The notes: generated by a model from the letters alone, not told the origin. Counted from the first letter of the stretch, positions 1-9,571 are shown. The stretch is DNA of 34,572 nt from Hondaea fermentalgiana (GCA_014084085.1 NPFB01000122.1:180530-215101); one strand, 5' to 3'. Numbers and translations: made by a program.

Positions 1-3000
1 CCGCCGCCAGCGGCGAGGGCGAAGGCGAAGCCGGGCTCGCCGCAAGCATGGGCGCCGCCGCGCGCGAACTGGGTGCCCGTGCGGGCGGGCCACTTCCTCT
101 GCGTGGAGGCGGCGCTCGAGAGCTCGGCAGCCTCGCAGCGGCCAGCGGCTGCGGGCGGCTCTGACGCCTCTGCTGGAGGCCTGAAAAGTGACCGTGGTGA
201 CGAGGACGCGGCCGGCAGCGAGCACGATAACGCGAAAGTCCGCGCGGCGCAGAATGTCGTGGCAAGGCTCACCGCCTGGCGCGACGATGAGGTCGGCACA
301 CTCGAGGTTAGCGGACAGGAGGACGCCATGATCGACGCACATCATCCGGCTCGCGTCATGATTGCAGTGCGCAAAAGCCCCTTTGCGTACGCAGACGAAG
401 ACTCCTTTTGTGACAATCTCGTCCTCCTCCTCGCAATCGAGGACAGCACCTCGACGCAGGCCGTTGATGAAGCTGCCATCATTATTCGTTTCTTTCCTGC
501 AGCAGGAGATGCCGCGCGAGATGACCGCGTCAGCGAATCGGGCCTTGCTGCCCCGCTCCTGGCTGCGAGCGCAGGCCTGCCGCCAGTCGACGCTAGAGAT
601 GCCACCGTGCCTCCATGGGTTCGCCGACGCTGTAAGAACGTAGGTAGCGCTGCAAGCCCAACAAAAGTCTGGTTCATGGATGTGCGCACCGAGCACAGAC
701 TCTGTCAGCTTCGCGAGGGATACCGCGACATGATCTCCGTCGGCCAGTACCACTTTTGGCTTCGTCTTCAATGGACCGTTTCGCGGTCCAATCTCGCTTC
801 GCGATTCGACCGCGTGTGGTTCATGCCCAGTTTGGACCAGGAGTTTTTGCGCGAACAGTTCATGGACCACGTTGAAAACGCAACGCGACCGGCGACATCC
901 TCGGACTCATTGCAAGGAAGCCGGGCTCTCCTTCTTCAGGACCGGGCCGCCGGCCCTTCTTCGCCCGCAGTACAACAACATCACCAACGCGCCCGGCTTT
1001 CTGCACGGGAGTGGGCAATCATTGGCTGGCAGGGAGTCGGCGAAGGAACACCTGCAGATGTCGAAGTCGCCATCATCGAGGAGGGTCAGATCAACGCTGG
1101 AACCGCCGCACTTCGGTTCGTCTCGTACCTAGAAGCGCATCGAGTAGCAGCCTGCGTTCCTCTCACGCTCAGTTGGGTCCAAGAGCTCGCGCGTACGGAA
1201 GGCATCAGCATTGTGGATCTACTACTCAGTAGACCCGACCTTCTTGTCCTCTGCATTCTCATGCTCGCCAAGGTTACAGATGATTCGCCGGCCCAGGATG
1301 CAATCGGAGTCAGTATGATTGCTCATGAAATTGCTACCGTGGCGTCTGAGGCTTGTCTCGCCAGTCTGCTCGAGATTTTTGCGCGCATCCTCACGAGCAC
1401 TGCAGCCACATCGAGGGACAAAACTAGCTCAGCGCAAAGCCCTCGAGGGTCCGCTGCTGCTGCTGCTGCTGCTGCTACTGCTACCACTGCTACCGCTGCA
1501 GCCCCATCGGGGTTGCCTCGTAGCAATACTCGCGGCGGCGACGTGGCGAGAACAGGAGCGGGAGCAGGAGAATCGGGCCCAAATGATCATACTGCCGTCG
1601 TGGCGGCCACGGGAACTGTCGTCATGGCACTTTTGTGCCGCGACGAGCCTTCGAGTGATCCGGAGCTGCTGCGAGAGACCCTGGATCGGGTCTTTTGTTT
1701 AGTATGTCGCGCTCGAAATCTTGAGGTTGCCTGGGCAGGAGCCACTCGACTCTTTCCCGTCAGCCTCGTCGCTTGTAGCACATCAGTTACTGCCCGAGAG
1801 CTCGTAAAGCTCATGGCCCGCTCTCTGCGAGCAGCCAAGAGCGCGACGCCGCAACTCAAAGTGGGTCTCGACTACTGGATGGCATGTGCTGCTCACCTGT
1901 TGCAAAGATTTGATCCGGTGAAAAGCAGCTTTGTGTGGGCGCGAGATATTCTTCCTTCAGCTGAAGAGTGGGTTCAACTCCATCTTATTTCGCCATCCGT
2001 GGCACTCGCAACTGTTGCTGTGCAGCAGTCTGCAGATCTCGACGACCAGGGCGATGGCTTTGATGCGTTGACGTTGACCTTGCTCGCGCGCATACGGACG
2101 ATCCGTTCTTCCGCGCCCGTGCCCACGAAAATGGACGCAGGTCTCATGACCCCCGGCTGGGCCGTATCCCAAACATGGACTCTCTCTCGTGCGCTCGTAC
2201 GGCTCACATGCCGTCGCAAAACCGTCGCTTCCACAGCGACGCTTCCTCTTCTCCAGCTTCTCTCTGTTGAACCTGCGCCAGATGCCTCGGAGCGTTTGGG
2301 GTCCGCCAGGATGACGCTCTTGCAGTCCCTTGTAGCTGCAGAAGATAGTATTAGTGGCAGGGGGACACTTGAGACCTTACGCATGCTCTTTCATTGCATG
2401 CTCATTCATGTATCTACAGTATACGCTGGACCCTTTGTTCCGGAAATTGATATCGCCAAGATGACAGCTCAGCTTGTAACGCTGCTCATGGCACTCAAGG
2501 ACAGTCACCGTTCATCGGCGCAGGAATGCTGGCGCGCGGCCTTTGACCTCTTACTTTTTGCCGCGCGCACATGGGAAGATACGGAGCACGCGGGATGGGC
2601 TCTTCTCACTGTTCGTGAAGTCATTTCAAGCTTTCTCGAAACGTTCGTGGAAACGCGACGTGGGACAGATCAAGAAGCATACGATTTTGAAGCACGGACC
2701 ATTGGAGTCGCGCCTTGGTTTGCCGCACCCGTCGCACATGGGCTTATGCGGGTTTGCACGACACGCGGCGTCTCGCCTGAAGTTGTGGACGAGGCCGTTC
2801 GCGTACTCAATGTGCTATTGGCTGAAGACAGTGGTGGTTGCAGCGCAACAGTATGCCAAGTTTGCAAGCTTGATGTCCTGGACAGCTCCAAAGCGCCTCG
2901 CATGGAGCTTGATCGCTGGCTACTGGTACTTGAGGATCTCTGCATCAATCGAACGTTGCCGGACGACTTGTTTGCCTTGCGAGCCTTGGCGAAAGCGAGC

Positions 3001-4605
3001 CAGCTGGACCCTTCCTCTGCCGCCCTCCGTTTTAGTTTGATACAGAGTCTCGTGGGCCTACGCCTCTCGAGCATTTGGTGGCCGTGGGCCCCGCCCCCAC
3101 CCGAGCTTACGCAACGTCGCCGTGTCATGGACAGGTCCCGGCTCAAGAGTGATCCGGAAGTGCGCCTCTTGTCGGCCGCCAGTGGCCTTCACGCCGAGGC
3201 TCTCTATCGCATCGACCGTGATGCCTACCCACACGATTTTCTCCTTCCCGCAGCAGTTGGGATCCAGCTTGGCGTTGCCCAGCTCCTTTGCGGCGCCCTC
3301 GATGACTTGGACAAAGATGCCATTGTGAGAGACCTCGAGGTTCTTTTGGACACTTGCATGCAGACACTCGACGTCGCAGGCAGCAAGATACGAGACTTTT
3401 CACAAGGTACAAATGGAGGAGATGCGCAAACAGAAGCATCTGCTCAATCTCTTGACTTCGCCGTGATGCGCCGACGAAAACAAGCGCCTCACGCCATGCA
3501 GGCTGAGTACTGGACACGACTTGCTGCGGTAACGATCGCCATCGTAGAGGACGCTCTAAAGGAACCCCTAGGGTTTCTTTGGAGCCGTCTCGCTCAGCTC
3601 CCGCCGGCGCGGGTTGTGCTCGACTTGAATCGTGTGGCCTTTAGCATCCATGGTTGTCCTGCGCGCCGGCTGGTTGCGTACGATGGCACCTCATGGTTTG
3701 CACTGGCCTTTGACCCACGCCGTGCTGTTGACGATGTGCCGGCGCTTCTCGCATCTCCTCTTGGGCAGCAGCAAGTGCCTGGACACGCGAGACGAGGTGG
3801 TTTGGCCCTCGAGTGGAATGGCCAGGCGCAGCCAAGGTATGCTACAAGCGACGTGCTACGATTCCCCTGCGATCCACTCATTTACAGGGATGGTTCGCTG
3901 AGGATGTCAACTGTCGACCATGAGGCTCCAAAGGACACAGACAACCAGGTCTTTATGCATGTGTTCTCGACGATTGCAGTGCGCGGAAATGGAGAGAGTC
4001 CATACGATATAAGAGTTTTTGCGCGAACACAAGAGCCGGATAGAGCGCTTCGTATCAATTTGCGCCCTGGCAAAAAGGGCAATGAAGTGGACGCGCGCGG
4101 GGAGCGCGCGGCCCTTGGTCCTGACGTTGGCATGGGCGTTTCGTTTCTGGGCGAAGATCTCCATCTAGTCTCCGTGGAGGAAATTCCCTGGGTGGAAGCG
4201 GCACAGGAATACCTCTTTTTGTCCATCAGGTATTTGCGTAGTTGTCTAGAACATGAAGCCTGGCTTCCCAACAGCCAAGCAGATTTAACGTCATCCAAAC
4301 AGCAGGAACAGCAAGAGGTTCTTTTTCTCAATATGGCGAACACGGTCTTAGACGCGATGAATTCGAAAGAGGGAATCAGCTTGCATGCGATTTTCCAGCT
4401 GCAACGCGAAGGGAATCTTGAGAGCAGCGCACTGTATAAAGCTGCAAGAGGTTTTCACCATCTTGCGGAGACAGTGTGCAAGTCACTTGAGAAAAATCTC
4501 GATGACACCCTGGATGATGAAATCACGCAACTTTTGGTGCAGAAACGCGCATCAGTGCAAGCCGTGCTTGCGACTTTTCAAGGACTTTTCGTTGCTGACT
4601 TTTGA
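1..4605 (+). CDS. Large unrecognised helical protein, 5'-partial (1534 codons visible)
   Basis: The frame is open from base 1 to the TGA stop at 4603-4605, so the gene starts outside the window. The first in-frame ATG (about base 328) lies well inside a continuous frame and is unlikely to be the start. The upstream part is Ala/Pro-rich. A block around residues 220-285 is rich in Trp, Phe and Arg and looks folded. From about residue 350 to 1150 there are many amphipathic Leu/Ala-rich helices, consistent with an alpha-solenoid, broken by a poly-Ala/Thr tract near residue 485. A more beta-like section follows (about 1200-1400), then a helical C-terminus. I see no catalytic motif, zinc ligand set, signal peptide or membrane span. 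I do not recognise the family; a scaffold or a subunit of a giant ubiquitin-system protein are guesses only. The gene converges on USP14 with a 357-nt gap. The CDS is secure, the function unknown. Confidence 0.82.
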   Translation, partial: PPPAARAKAKPGSPQAWAPPRANWVPVRAGHFLCVEAALESSAASQRPAAAGGSDASAGGLKSDRGDEDAAGSEHDNAKVRAAQNVVARLTAWRDDEVGTLEVSGQEDAMIDAHHPARVMIAVRKSPFAYADEDSFCDNLVLLLAIEDSTSTQAVDEAAIIIRFFPAAGDAARDDRVSESGLAAPLLAASAGLPPVDARDATVPPWVRRRCKNVGSAASPTKVWFMDVRTEHRLCQLREGYRDMISVGQYHFWLRLQWTVSRSNLASRFDRVWFMPSLDQEFLREQFMDHVENATRPATSSDSLQGSRALLLQDRAAGPSSPAVQQHHQRARLSAREWAIIGWQGVGEGTPADVEVAIIEEGQINAGTAALRFVSYLEAHRVAACVPLTLSWVQELARTEGISIVDLLLSRPDLLVLCILMLAKVTDDSPAQDAIGVSMIAHEIATVASEACLASLLEIFARILTSTAATSRDKTSSAQSPRGSAAAAAAAATATTATAAAPSGLPRSNTRGGDVARTGAGAGESGPNDHTAVVAATGTVVMALLCRDEPSSDPELLRETLDRVFCLVCRARNLEVAWAGATRLFPVSLVACSTSVTARELVKLMARSLRAAKSATPQLKVGLDYWMACAAHLLQRFDPVKSSFVWARDILPSAEEWVQLHLISPSVALATVAVQQSADLDDQGDGFDALTLTLLARIRTIRSSAPVPTKMDAGLMTPGWAVSQTWTLSRALVRLTCRRKTVASTATLPLLQLLSVEPAPDASERLGSARMTLLQSLVAAEDSISGRGTLETLRMLFHCMLIHVSTVYAGPFVPEIDIAKMTAQLVTLLMALKDSHRSSAQECWRAAFDLLLFAARTWEDTEHAGWALLTVREVISSFLETFVETRRGTDQEAYDFEARTIGVAPWFAAPVAHGLMRVCTTRGVSPEVVDEAVRVLNVLLAEDSGGCSATVCQVCKLDVLDSSKAPRMELDRWLLVLEDLCINRTLPDDLFALRALAKASQLDPSSAALRFSLIQSLVGLRLSSIWWPWAPPPPELTQRRRVMDRSRLKSDPEVRLLSAASGLHAEALYRIDRDAYPHDFLLPAAVGIQLGVAQLLCGALDDLDKDAIVRDLEVLLDTCMQTLDVAGSKIRDFSQGTNGGDAQTEASAQSLDFAVMRRRKQAPHAMQAEYWTRLAAVTIAIVEDALKEPLGFLWSRLAQLPPARVVLDLNRVAFSIHGCPARRLVAYDGTSWFALAFDPRRAVDDVPALLASPLGQQQVPGHARRGGLALEWNGQAQPRYATSDVLRFPCDPLIYRDGSLRMSTVDHEAPKDTDNQVFMHVFSTIAVRGNGESPYDIRVFARTQEPDRALRINLRPGKKGNEVDARGERAALGPDVGMGVSFLGEDLHLVSVEEIPWVEAAQEYLFLSIRYLRSCLEHEAWLPNSQADLTSSKQQEQQEVLFLNMANTVLDAMNSKEGISLHAIFQLQREGNLESSALYKAARGFHHLAETVCKSLEKNLDDTLDDEITQLLVQKRASVQAVLATFQGLFVADF
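1453..1503 (+). repeat. GCT trinucleotide run coding for poly-Ala/Thr
   Basis: Eight perfect GCT codons (1453-1476) are followed by a degenerate GCT/ACT/ACC continuation. They encode an alanine/threonine low-complexity linker inside the large helical protein. The run is in frame, so length changes would alter the linker but keep the frame. Confidence 0.85.
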
Positions 4606-4962
4606 ATTGAATAGATTGGAACAAAGAAGAAAGCGCGGAAGAAAAAAAAAAACTTGAAATCGTGTTATACGTGAGCCCCGAAAAGGTTTCGTCGTAACCT
4701 AATTGTAGAGAGGGCCGTGATTGATTAGAGAATGTTTGACTGCTCGATAGGTCTATCATCCTAAATAAGGAAGACAATCTGTCGCGAATTTGCGACTGGC
4801 AGAAGAGAAAGGAGGAAAAAGAAGGAAAGAGAATGAGAAAAAGGGAAGCAGAAGGGGGGAAGGGGAGAGAGAAAAGGAGGTGTCTCCATTCGTTCACTCA
4901 TTCATAGTTTCTTTGGATATCATTCTTTCTTTCTTGATGTCGTTCGTTCAACGTCCGCCCGC
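4606..4962. other. Convergent 3' gap with homopurine tract
   Basis: This gap separates the stop codons of the large helical protein (+) and USP14 (-), so it must hold both 3' ends. It contains an A-rich stretch just after the first stop (about 4620-4653). It also has an 80-nt purine tract at 4801-4880 that is broken only by a T at 4834 and a C at 4849. Read from the USP14 strand, that tract is a long polypyrimidine stretch in the 3' untranslated region. I see no gene here. Confidence 0.7.
4801..4880. repeat. 80-nt near-perfect homopurine/homopyrimidine tract
   Basis: A/G-only sequence with two interruptions lies in the convergent 3' gap. Such tracts can form triplex DNA or bind polypyrimidine-tract proteins when transcribed from the opposite strand. 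No function can be shown from sequence. Confidence 0.8.
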
Positions 4963-6459
4963 TTAAATGCTGTCCTGGTCTTCTGGGACACGGTAAAAGC
5001 AGACATAGTTCATGTCGTAGTCACCGCCACCATAGAGCTTGGCAACGTCCTCCGAGGTACACCGGGAAGGTACTTCGTCGTCAAAGACGATCCACGAGTC
5101 GGGGCCATCGTTCTGCTTGACCCAGCTCATGTAATGGCCGCTGTCAGATGCGCGACCCTTGTGCGTGATCACGCCAAAGAGCTCGTAGACGCCACGGAAG
5201 TCATCAGGTACAGTCACTCCCGGGTACGCATCTTCTCCGTCTGCGCCCATGGACATGCGCATGGCGGCCTGAACATCCTCATCCTCGTCCTCCTCAGCGT
5301 CCATCTCGTCAGTGCTCGGCTTCGCTTTGCCGCGAGACATGAGCTCCTTGGCGTGCTCACGGCGCGGGCCAGAGAGAATGGCCTGGAGACTTTCGTCGCA
5401 GAAATCATAGACGTCGAGCGCCATGGAAAACTTGACAGGCTTGAGAATCTTGCAGTTCACACCCTCGTGATCCATCGAACCGGGAGTCCGCTTCCAGAAA
5501 AAGCGGTTAAACTGTACAACGAGGTAGCGGGGCAGCTTGTGAATGCGGCTCGACTGCTTCCAAAGCGCATTGCGGCCGAGCACGCGTGACTGCTTCTCAA
5601 GCTCGGACTCCATGCCAAGCTTGAGGCCCTCCTCGAGTGTGCCAATCTCCGAGGTAATGTTGCACTGAAGCCGGCGCTGCGTGTCGGAGCCACGCACGAC
5701 TTCCTCGTCCTCGCTCTCCACGCATCGGAGCTCGGTGCTCATCTCGACTTCGAAGAGGGCGGAGACGGCGTTGGACTTGCCGCCAAGACCCACGCTTCCA
5801 CCATCGGTGAGCTTTTGCGAGAGGACCTGCATGAGCTCATTGTAGAACTCGTCGACGTCCTGCTGCGCAAAACCACCACGAGGTGTGGTCTGCGCAAATT
5901 GGGGGAAGGTGAGTCGCATCGCTTGCACAAAGCCATTCGGAACAACCTCGTCTGTGGAGTCGTCCATTTGCTGAAATAGGTCGCGCAGCGCCGCGGTCAT
6001 CCGCTCGCTGATATCGCCGCTGCTCGCGCTGATCGGCGAGGCCTCAAGAGATTCGCGAAGCTCCGGGATTGCACGCAGGCACTGCAGGGTGCTGTTCATG
6101 TAGCAAGTGTTACCGAGGTTCACGAGGCCAGGCGGCTCCGCGGCTGACACCTTTTGCTTCTCGGCCGTAGTCATATCCTCCACGAACCGCGTTTCTTCCT
6201 CGGGAGGCTTCGGGATACCGGTCGAGGTGCCCATCATGGCCACCAATACGCCGTCCTTCCAAGGCATGGCGTCCATGTCCATGTCGTCCTTGAGAGTGCC
6301 CTTGAAGATGCCCTTGCACATGACCTTTTGCCGGTCCACGGGTACGCCCGTCAGGCTGTACAGGGTCTCTTTGAAGGTCTCGGCGTCCTTTGACGTGTCG
6401 ACGACCACATCCTCGTACGTCTTCTTGTTCCACTTCACCCTGACGGAGAAGGTGCCCAT
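4963..6459 (-). CDS. USP14: Ubiquitin carboxyl-terminal hydrolase 14 / Ubp6 (proteasome-associated)
   Basis: This cysteine protease trims ubiquitin chains from substrates docked on the 26S proteasome. I chose the ATG at 6457-6459, giving 498 residues. That matches the usual length of about 494-499, and the protein then begins MGTFSVRVKW, like the N-terminal ubiquitin-like domain (about 1-78) that docks on the proteasome base. An upstream ATG at 6642 would add 61 low-complexity residues. The USP fold runs about 110-490. The Cys box is GLVNLGNTCYMNSTLQCL with catalytic Cys119, the His box is SGHYMSW with His442, and the acidic residue is probably Asp460 in WIVFDDE. Residues about 382-410 form an acidic insertion with a UIM-like core (DVQAAMRMSMG, Ala399 and Ser403) just before the His box. 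Stop is TAA. Identity is near certain. Confidence 0.97.
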   Translation of the reverse strand: MGTFSVRVKWNKKTYEDVVVDTSKDAETFKETLYSLTGVPVDRQKVMCKGIFKGTLKDDMDMDAMPWKDGVLVAMMGTSTGIPKPPEEETRFVEDMTTAEKQKVSAAEPPGLVNLGNTCYMNSTLQCLRAIPELRESLEASPISASSGDISERMTAALRDLFQQMDDSTDEVVPNGFVQAMRLTFPQFAQTTPRGGFAQQDVDEFYNELMQVLSQKLTDGGSVGLGGKSNAVSALFEVEMSTELRCVESEDEEVVRGSDTQRRLQCNITSEIGTLEEGLKLGMESELEKQSRVLGRNALWKQSSRIHKLPRYLVVQFNRFFWKRTPGSMDHEGVNCKILKPVKFSMALDVYDFCDESLQAILSGPRREHAKELMSRGKAKPSTDEMDAEEDEDEDVQAAMRMSMGADGEDAYPGVTVPDDFRGVYELFGVITHKGRASDSGHYMSWVKQNDGPDSWIVFDDEVPSRCTSEDVAKLYGGGDYDMNYVCFYRVPEDQDSI

Positions 6460-7669
6460 GGTTGGCGTCGGCCTCGGGTCCAACGTCCAACTCTCGATCC
6501 ACACGAGACACGCTTCGGTTCGCGCGTCTGTCGGCGACGCGCGAGAACGGAGGGGGGGGGGAGGGGGACGAGCGCAAAGGTCGCGCGGCGAGAGCGTGCG
6601 GCCCTTCGATGCTCGGCGCGGAAAGGCGGACGCGGAGAACACGAGCGTTTTTGATCCAGGTCTGTCTCGGAGAAGAAGGATTTGGAATTGAATAAAGTAT
6701 TCGTGATATAATAGTTTGGAACTAGATATTAAATATTAGAAGCAGTCTTTTGAAAACTAGTTTTGTCACTGTAATTTCTCGATAAATCTGTGGAAGCTTC
6801 GCGGAAGAGAACAACAAATAGAACAATAGAACGACCAAAAGACGCGGAAGTCCCGGCTGTCCCTCTGATAACTGCGAAGCAACCAAGCATTCCTCAAGAT
6901 GGGCGTACTCTCCCTAGTTTCGTCACCGGCCAGTGCTGTCTATGAGTGAATCCTAGAAGGGGTCAGTCAACGAGAAGAGAGAAACTGTAGAACAGGGTGG
7001 CAAGATCACCCACTGACCAGCAAAGGTCATCGTGGACCATTCCATGTGAATTTGGTCACTACCCTACCGCGCGCAAGGGTGTGCGACTATGAGCACGTCG
7101 CATGGCCAGTTGACCGCAGGTAGGCCTATACTACCTCTCACCGCCCTTTCTTCTTCTTGACGTTCTTTCCATTGCTTCTTTTCCTCATCGGTGTCCCAAA
7201 GACCCAGAGAATGAAAAAGTCAAGAAAGCGATTGTCCGTCCTCCAAGGTGGTCGATTGGCAGCGGCCACGGGCTTTCCATGCTTTCATGGGCTGGAAGCG
7301 CTCGACCACGCAAGGTCAAACGCGGAAGCAGAGGGCCAGATCGTCGATGGAGTACGTCAGAAGTGGCACCACCCGAGGGCCAGATTGTTGCAAGGACTTG
7401 CCGACCTCTTTGATAGTTTGCAAGGAACTACCGACCCTTTTTCATATTACAGCCCAGAGTTGCGCCATGTGAATGCCACGCCACCCCCTCCGTCTTGCGT
7501 CGGTGATAGCCTGATCGCATAGCCCGTGGCATGGTTCAGAGTCGGCCTCTCCGTAGATGCCAAACGCTGGCTGACAAACCCTCAAAGTTGGGACTTTCCT
7601 TTGTCCTTTGAGCCCCTGGATACAACTTGCGCCCAGCAAACGTGCAACGCAATAAGTACACACACAACA
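6460..7669. other. Divergent intergenic region between USP14 and the RGS gene
   Basis: About 1.2 kb separates two divergent starts and should hold both promoters. Next to USP14 it is GC-rich, with a run of ten G (6552-6561). From about 6690 it becomes AT-rich. An ATG-initiated 103-codon frame exists at 7211-7522, ending 147 nt before the RGS start. It has no recognisable domain and I do not call it. A loose internal duplication occurs at about 7388-7445 (two TTGCAAGGA-x-CCGACC units). No TATA box or other regulatory site can be assigned with confidence. Confidence 0.5.
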
Positions 7670-9184
7670 ATGGTGCCAACAAATGCGTGCATACTTGCGG
7701 CCGCGCTGGTGGTCTTGGCTCCGCAAGCAGCACTGGGCATGAGCCGATGCCCTTCGAGCGCCAGTGAACTCACGAGCGTCGTCGAAGAACTTTTGACGTG
7801 CTCGTCAGCGGCCAAAGATGATGCCGAAGAGCTATGCTCTATCTGCTTCGATGAGAGCATGGAGAACTTTATGGCTAATTGCTCAAGCCAGACATTGGAG
7901 GCGTTTGCGAGTAGCCTTGGGGCGTCGCTAAGCACAGAGGATTGCAATTCTCTGCCAAGAGGCTGCACCGAAGGGACCTTCGCGGATAACGCCGCGACAA
8001 TCTGTGCGCGCAAAATACACGCTGTAGGAACATCAATCGAATGCAGCAACAGTGTTCGAGACGTAATTGAAGTCGACCAGTCCCTTTCGCTCAGCGGAGG
8101 CGAGGCTGACGTTGACTGTGGTGGCCCCTTTTGTAAGGCTTGCGGCGATGGGAAATCGTGCCGACGGGACTCGGACTGCGACATCACTTCTGTCTGCGAG
8201 GAGGGGCTTTGCTTCTCGCACAACGACTACGTGGAAAGCACGACTATCTTTAACTACGTCACCATTCCAATGCTTGTAGTGACTCTACTGGCGACGATGC
8301 TCCGAATGTATATTCTTACGCAAAATGAAGAATTTGAAAAGACCGAAGCGCGGCGCACGCGCGACGGCGATACGCATCGTAGATCGTCGAACACGACGCG
8401 CGACGACACTACCAAACCAACGACGAAAGGAACGACCAAGGGCACAATGCACTCCAAGCGTGCTAAATACTCGCCTCCAGAAAATAAATCCAAAGGAGCC
8501 ACTGGTGCAAGCGCCCCTGAAGTGCCGCAGACGTACGCCTCGCTTGACAGCGTTTTGGAAGACCGTACTGCCCGTGCGCAGTTCTTTGCCTTTTGCAAGA
8601 GTAAATTTGCAGCGGAGAATATTCTGTTCTGGGACGCGCTCCTCCGGTACGAAGACCTGTGGAAGAATCCAACCGCCTCTCCTGAGGCGCGGGAGCAGGA
8701 GGCGCTCATGATTGTAGAAACTTTTGTTTCTCACGATGCATCTTCAGAAGTAAATTTGTCGCACACGCTTCGAATTGAGCTCCTTCGTTTGTACAATCGA
8801 AGCAAGGCGCTCAGTCCCGGTGAGGACCCCATTTTCCGTGCAGACTCTTTTCACTCGGCCAAAATGGAGATTTTCAGACTGATGAATATCAACTTTTTCG
8901 GCGAGTTTCTCGAGCATATTCTCAGCAAAACGCGCGGCCCACCCATGGCGGCCGCCGCGGAGGGTCCTCAGCGTGCCGGAGCCTTTCCCAAAGGAAGTGG
9001 TCGATCGAGCCAGAATGCCAATGCAACGGATCAAGAAAGTGGCCAAGGTGCCACGGGAGCAGTCGGCAGAGATGATAGTCGCAAGAGCAACCGCGATAAC
9101 AACAACAACAACAACAACGACGACATCATGCCCTCGGGCAGCGCTGACGATGATGACGTCAGACTCGCGGTGGCTGGACCGTGA
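7670..9184 (+). CDS. Single-pass membrane protein with Cys-rich ectodomain and cytoplasmic RGS domain
   Basis: RGS domains accelerate GTP hydrolysis by heterotrimeric G-protein alpha subunits. The ATG at 7670 (context ACAACAATGG) is the first in frame and gives 504 residues opening with a signal peptide (about 1-23). The ectodomain (24-190) has 16 cysteines. It ends in a motif GGEADVDCGGPFCKACGDG followed by four more cysteines (143-181), a pattern I recall from secreted or surface proteins of bacteria and protists. One hydrophobic span lies at about 193-216. After a basic Thr/Lys/Arg-rich linker comes the RGS domain (about 292-418). It retains the AEN segment (Asn317), EVNL (Asn362) and the final FFGEFLEHIL helix, so the G-alpha contact residues look intact. 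The tail carries an Asn run and an acidic end. Known membrane RGS proteins usually have seven spans, so one span is unusual. Stop is TGA. The domain call is strong; receptor function is inference. Confidence 0.92.
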   Translation: MVPTNACILAAALVVLAPQAALGMSRCPSSASELTSVVEELLTCSSAAKDDAEELCSICFDESMENFMANCSSQTLEAFASSLGASLSTEDCNSLPRGCTEGTFADNAATICARKIHAVGTSIECSNSVRDVIEVDQSLSLSGGEADVDCGGPFCKACGDGKSCRRDSDCDITSVCEEGLCFSHNDYVESTTIFNYVTIPMLVVTLLATMLRMYILTQNEEFEKTEARRTRDGDTHRRSSNTTRDDTTKPTTKGTTKGTMHSKRAKYSPPENKSKGATGASAPEVPQTYASLDSVLEDRTARAQFFAFCKSKFAAENILFWDALLRYEDLWKNPTASPEAREQEALMIVETFVSHDASSEVNLSHTLRIELLRLYNRSKALSPGEDPIFRADSFHSAKMEIFRLMNINFFGEFLEHILSKTRGPPMAAAAEGPQRAGAFPKGSGRSSQNANATDQESGQGATGAVGRDDSRKSNRDNNNNNNNDDIMPSGSADDDDVRLAVAGP

Positions 9185-9571
9185 GTAGAGCCACACTCAT
9201 GGTCGATTCGTCCATTGGTCCACTCATTTACTCGACCCCGGTGCACGTTATGCGTGTTGTTGTGTGAGCACAGCGACTCCATTTTAAATTCCAAGTATTG
9301 AGTCAAAACGATGTTTTTCAAGTCTTCAACTTCATCTTGTTCTTCGACCTTTGGTAATTTGCCCGAAACATACAGTATGGGAGGGAGGCCTGGGTGATAC
9401 ATAAGGCTCCAGCGTCAATTTAGAAATGCAATATATTGCGACATACACACACCAAGCGTTCGATTTTTTTGCCCGTTCGCCTTCCTCACCATTGAGCCAT
9501 AAGCACATCTTAATTTGAACGGAGCAGAATAAACAAAGAACAAAGCAATAGCAATCGTCTACTTGGTAGTA
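9185..9571. other. Convergent 3' gap between RGS gene and HCCS
   Basis: This gap holds both 3' ends. An AATAAA at 9528-9533 on the + strand could be the poly(A) signal for the RGS transcript, which would bring its 3' end to within tens of bases of the HCCS stop. On the - strand an ATG at 9402 opens a 123-codon frame that runs back into the RGS coding region. Its first half has a fairly protein-like composition but no recognised domain, so it is not called. Confidence 0.5.

Noticed and set aside
6460..6642. 61-residue N-terminal extension of USP14 from an upstream ATG
   Set aside because: Pro/Arg-rich and unlike the family; the ATG at 6459 gives the normal length and the standard ubiquitin-like start.
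7211..7522. 103-codon frame upstream of the RGS gene
   Set aside because: No domain or signal and no other support; the longer version starts with TTG rather than ATG.
7526..7669. 48-residue extension of the RGS protein
   Set aside because: It starts with GTG and would bury the clear signal peptide that begins at the ATG at 7670.
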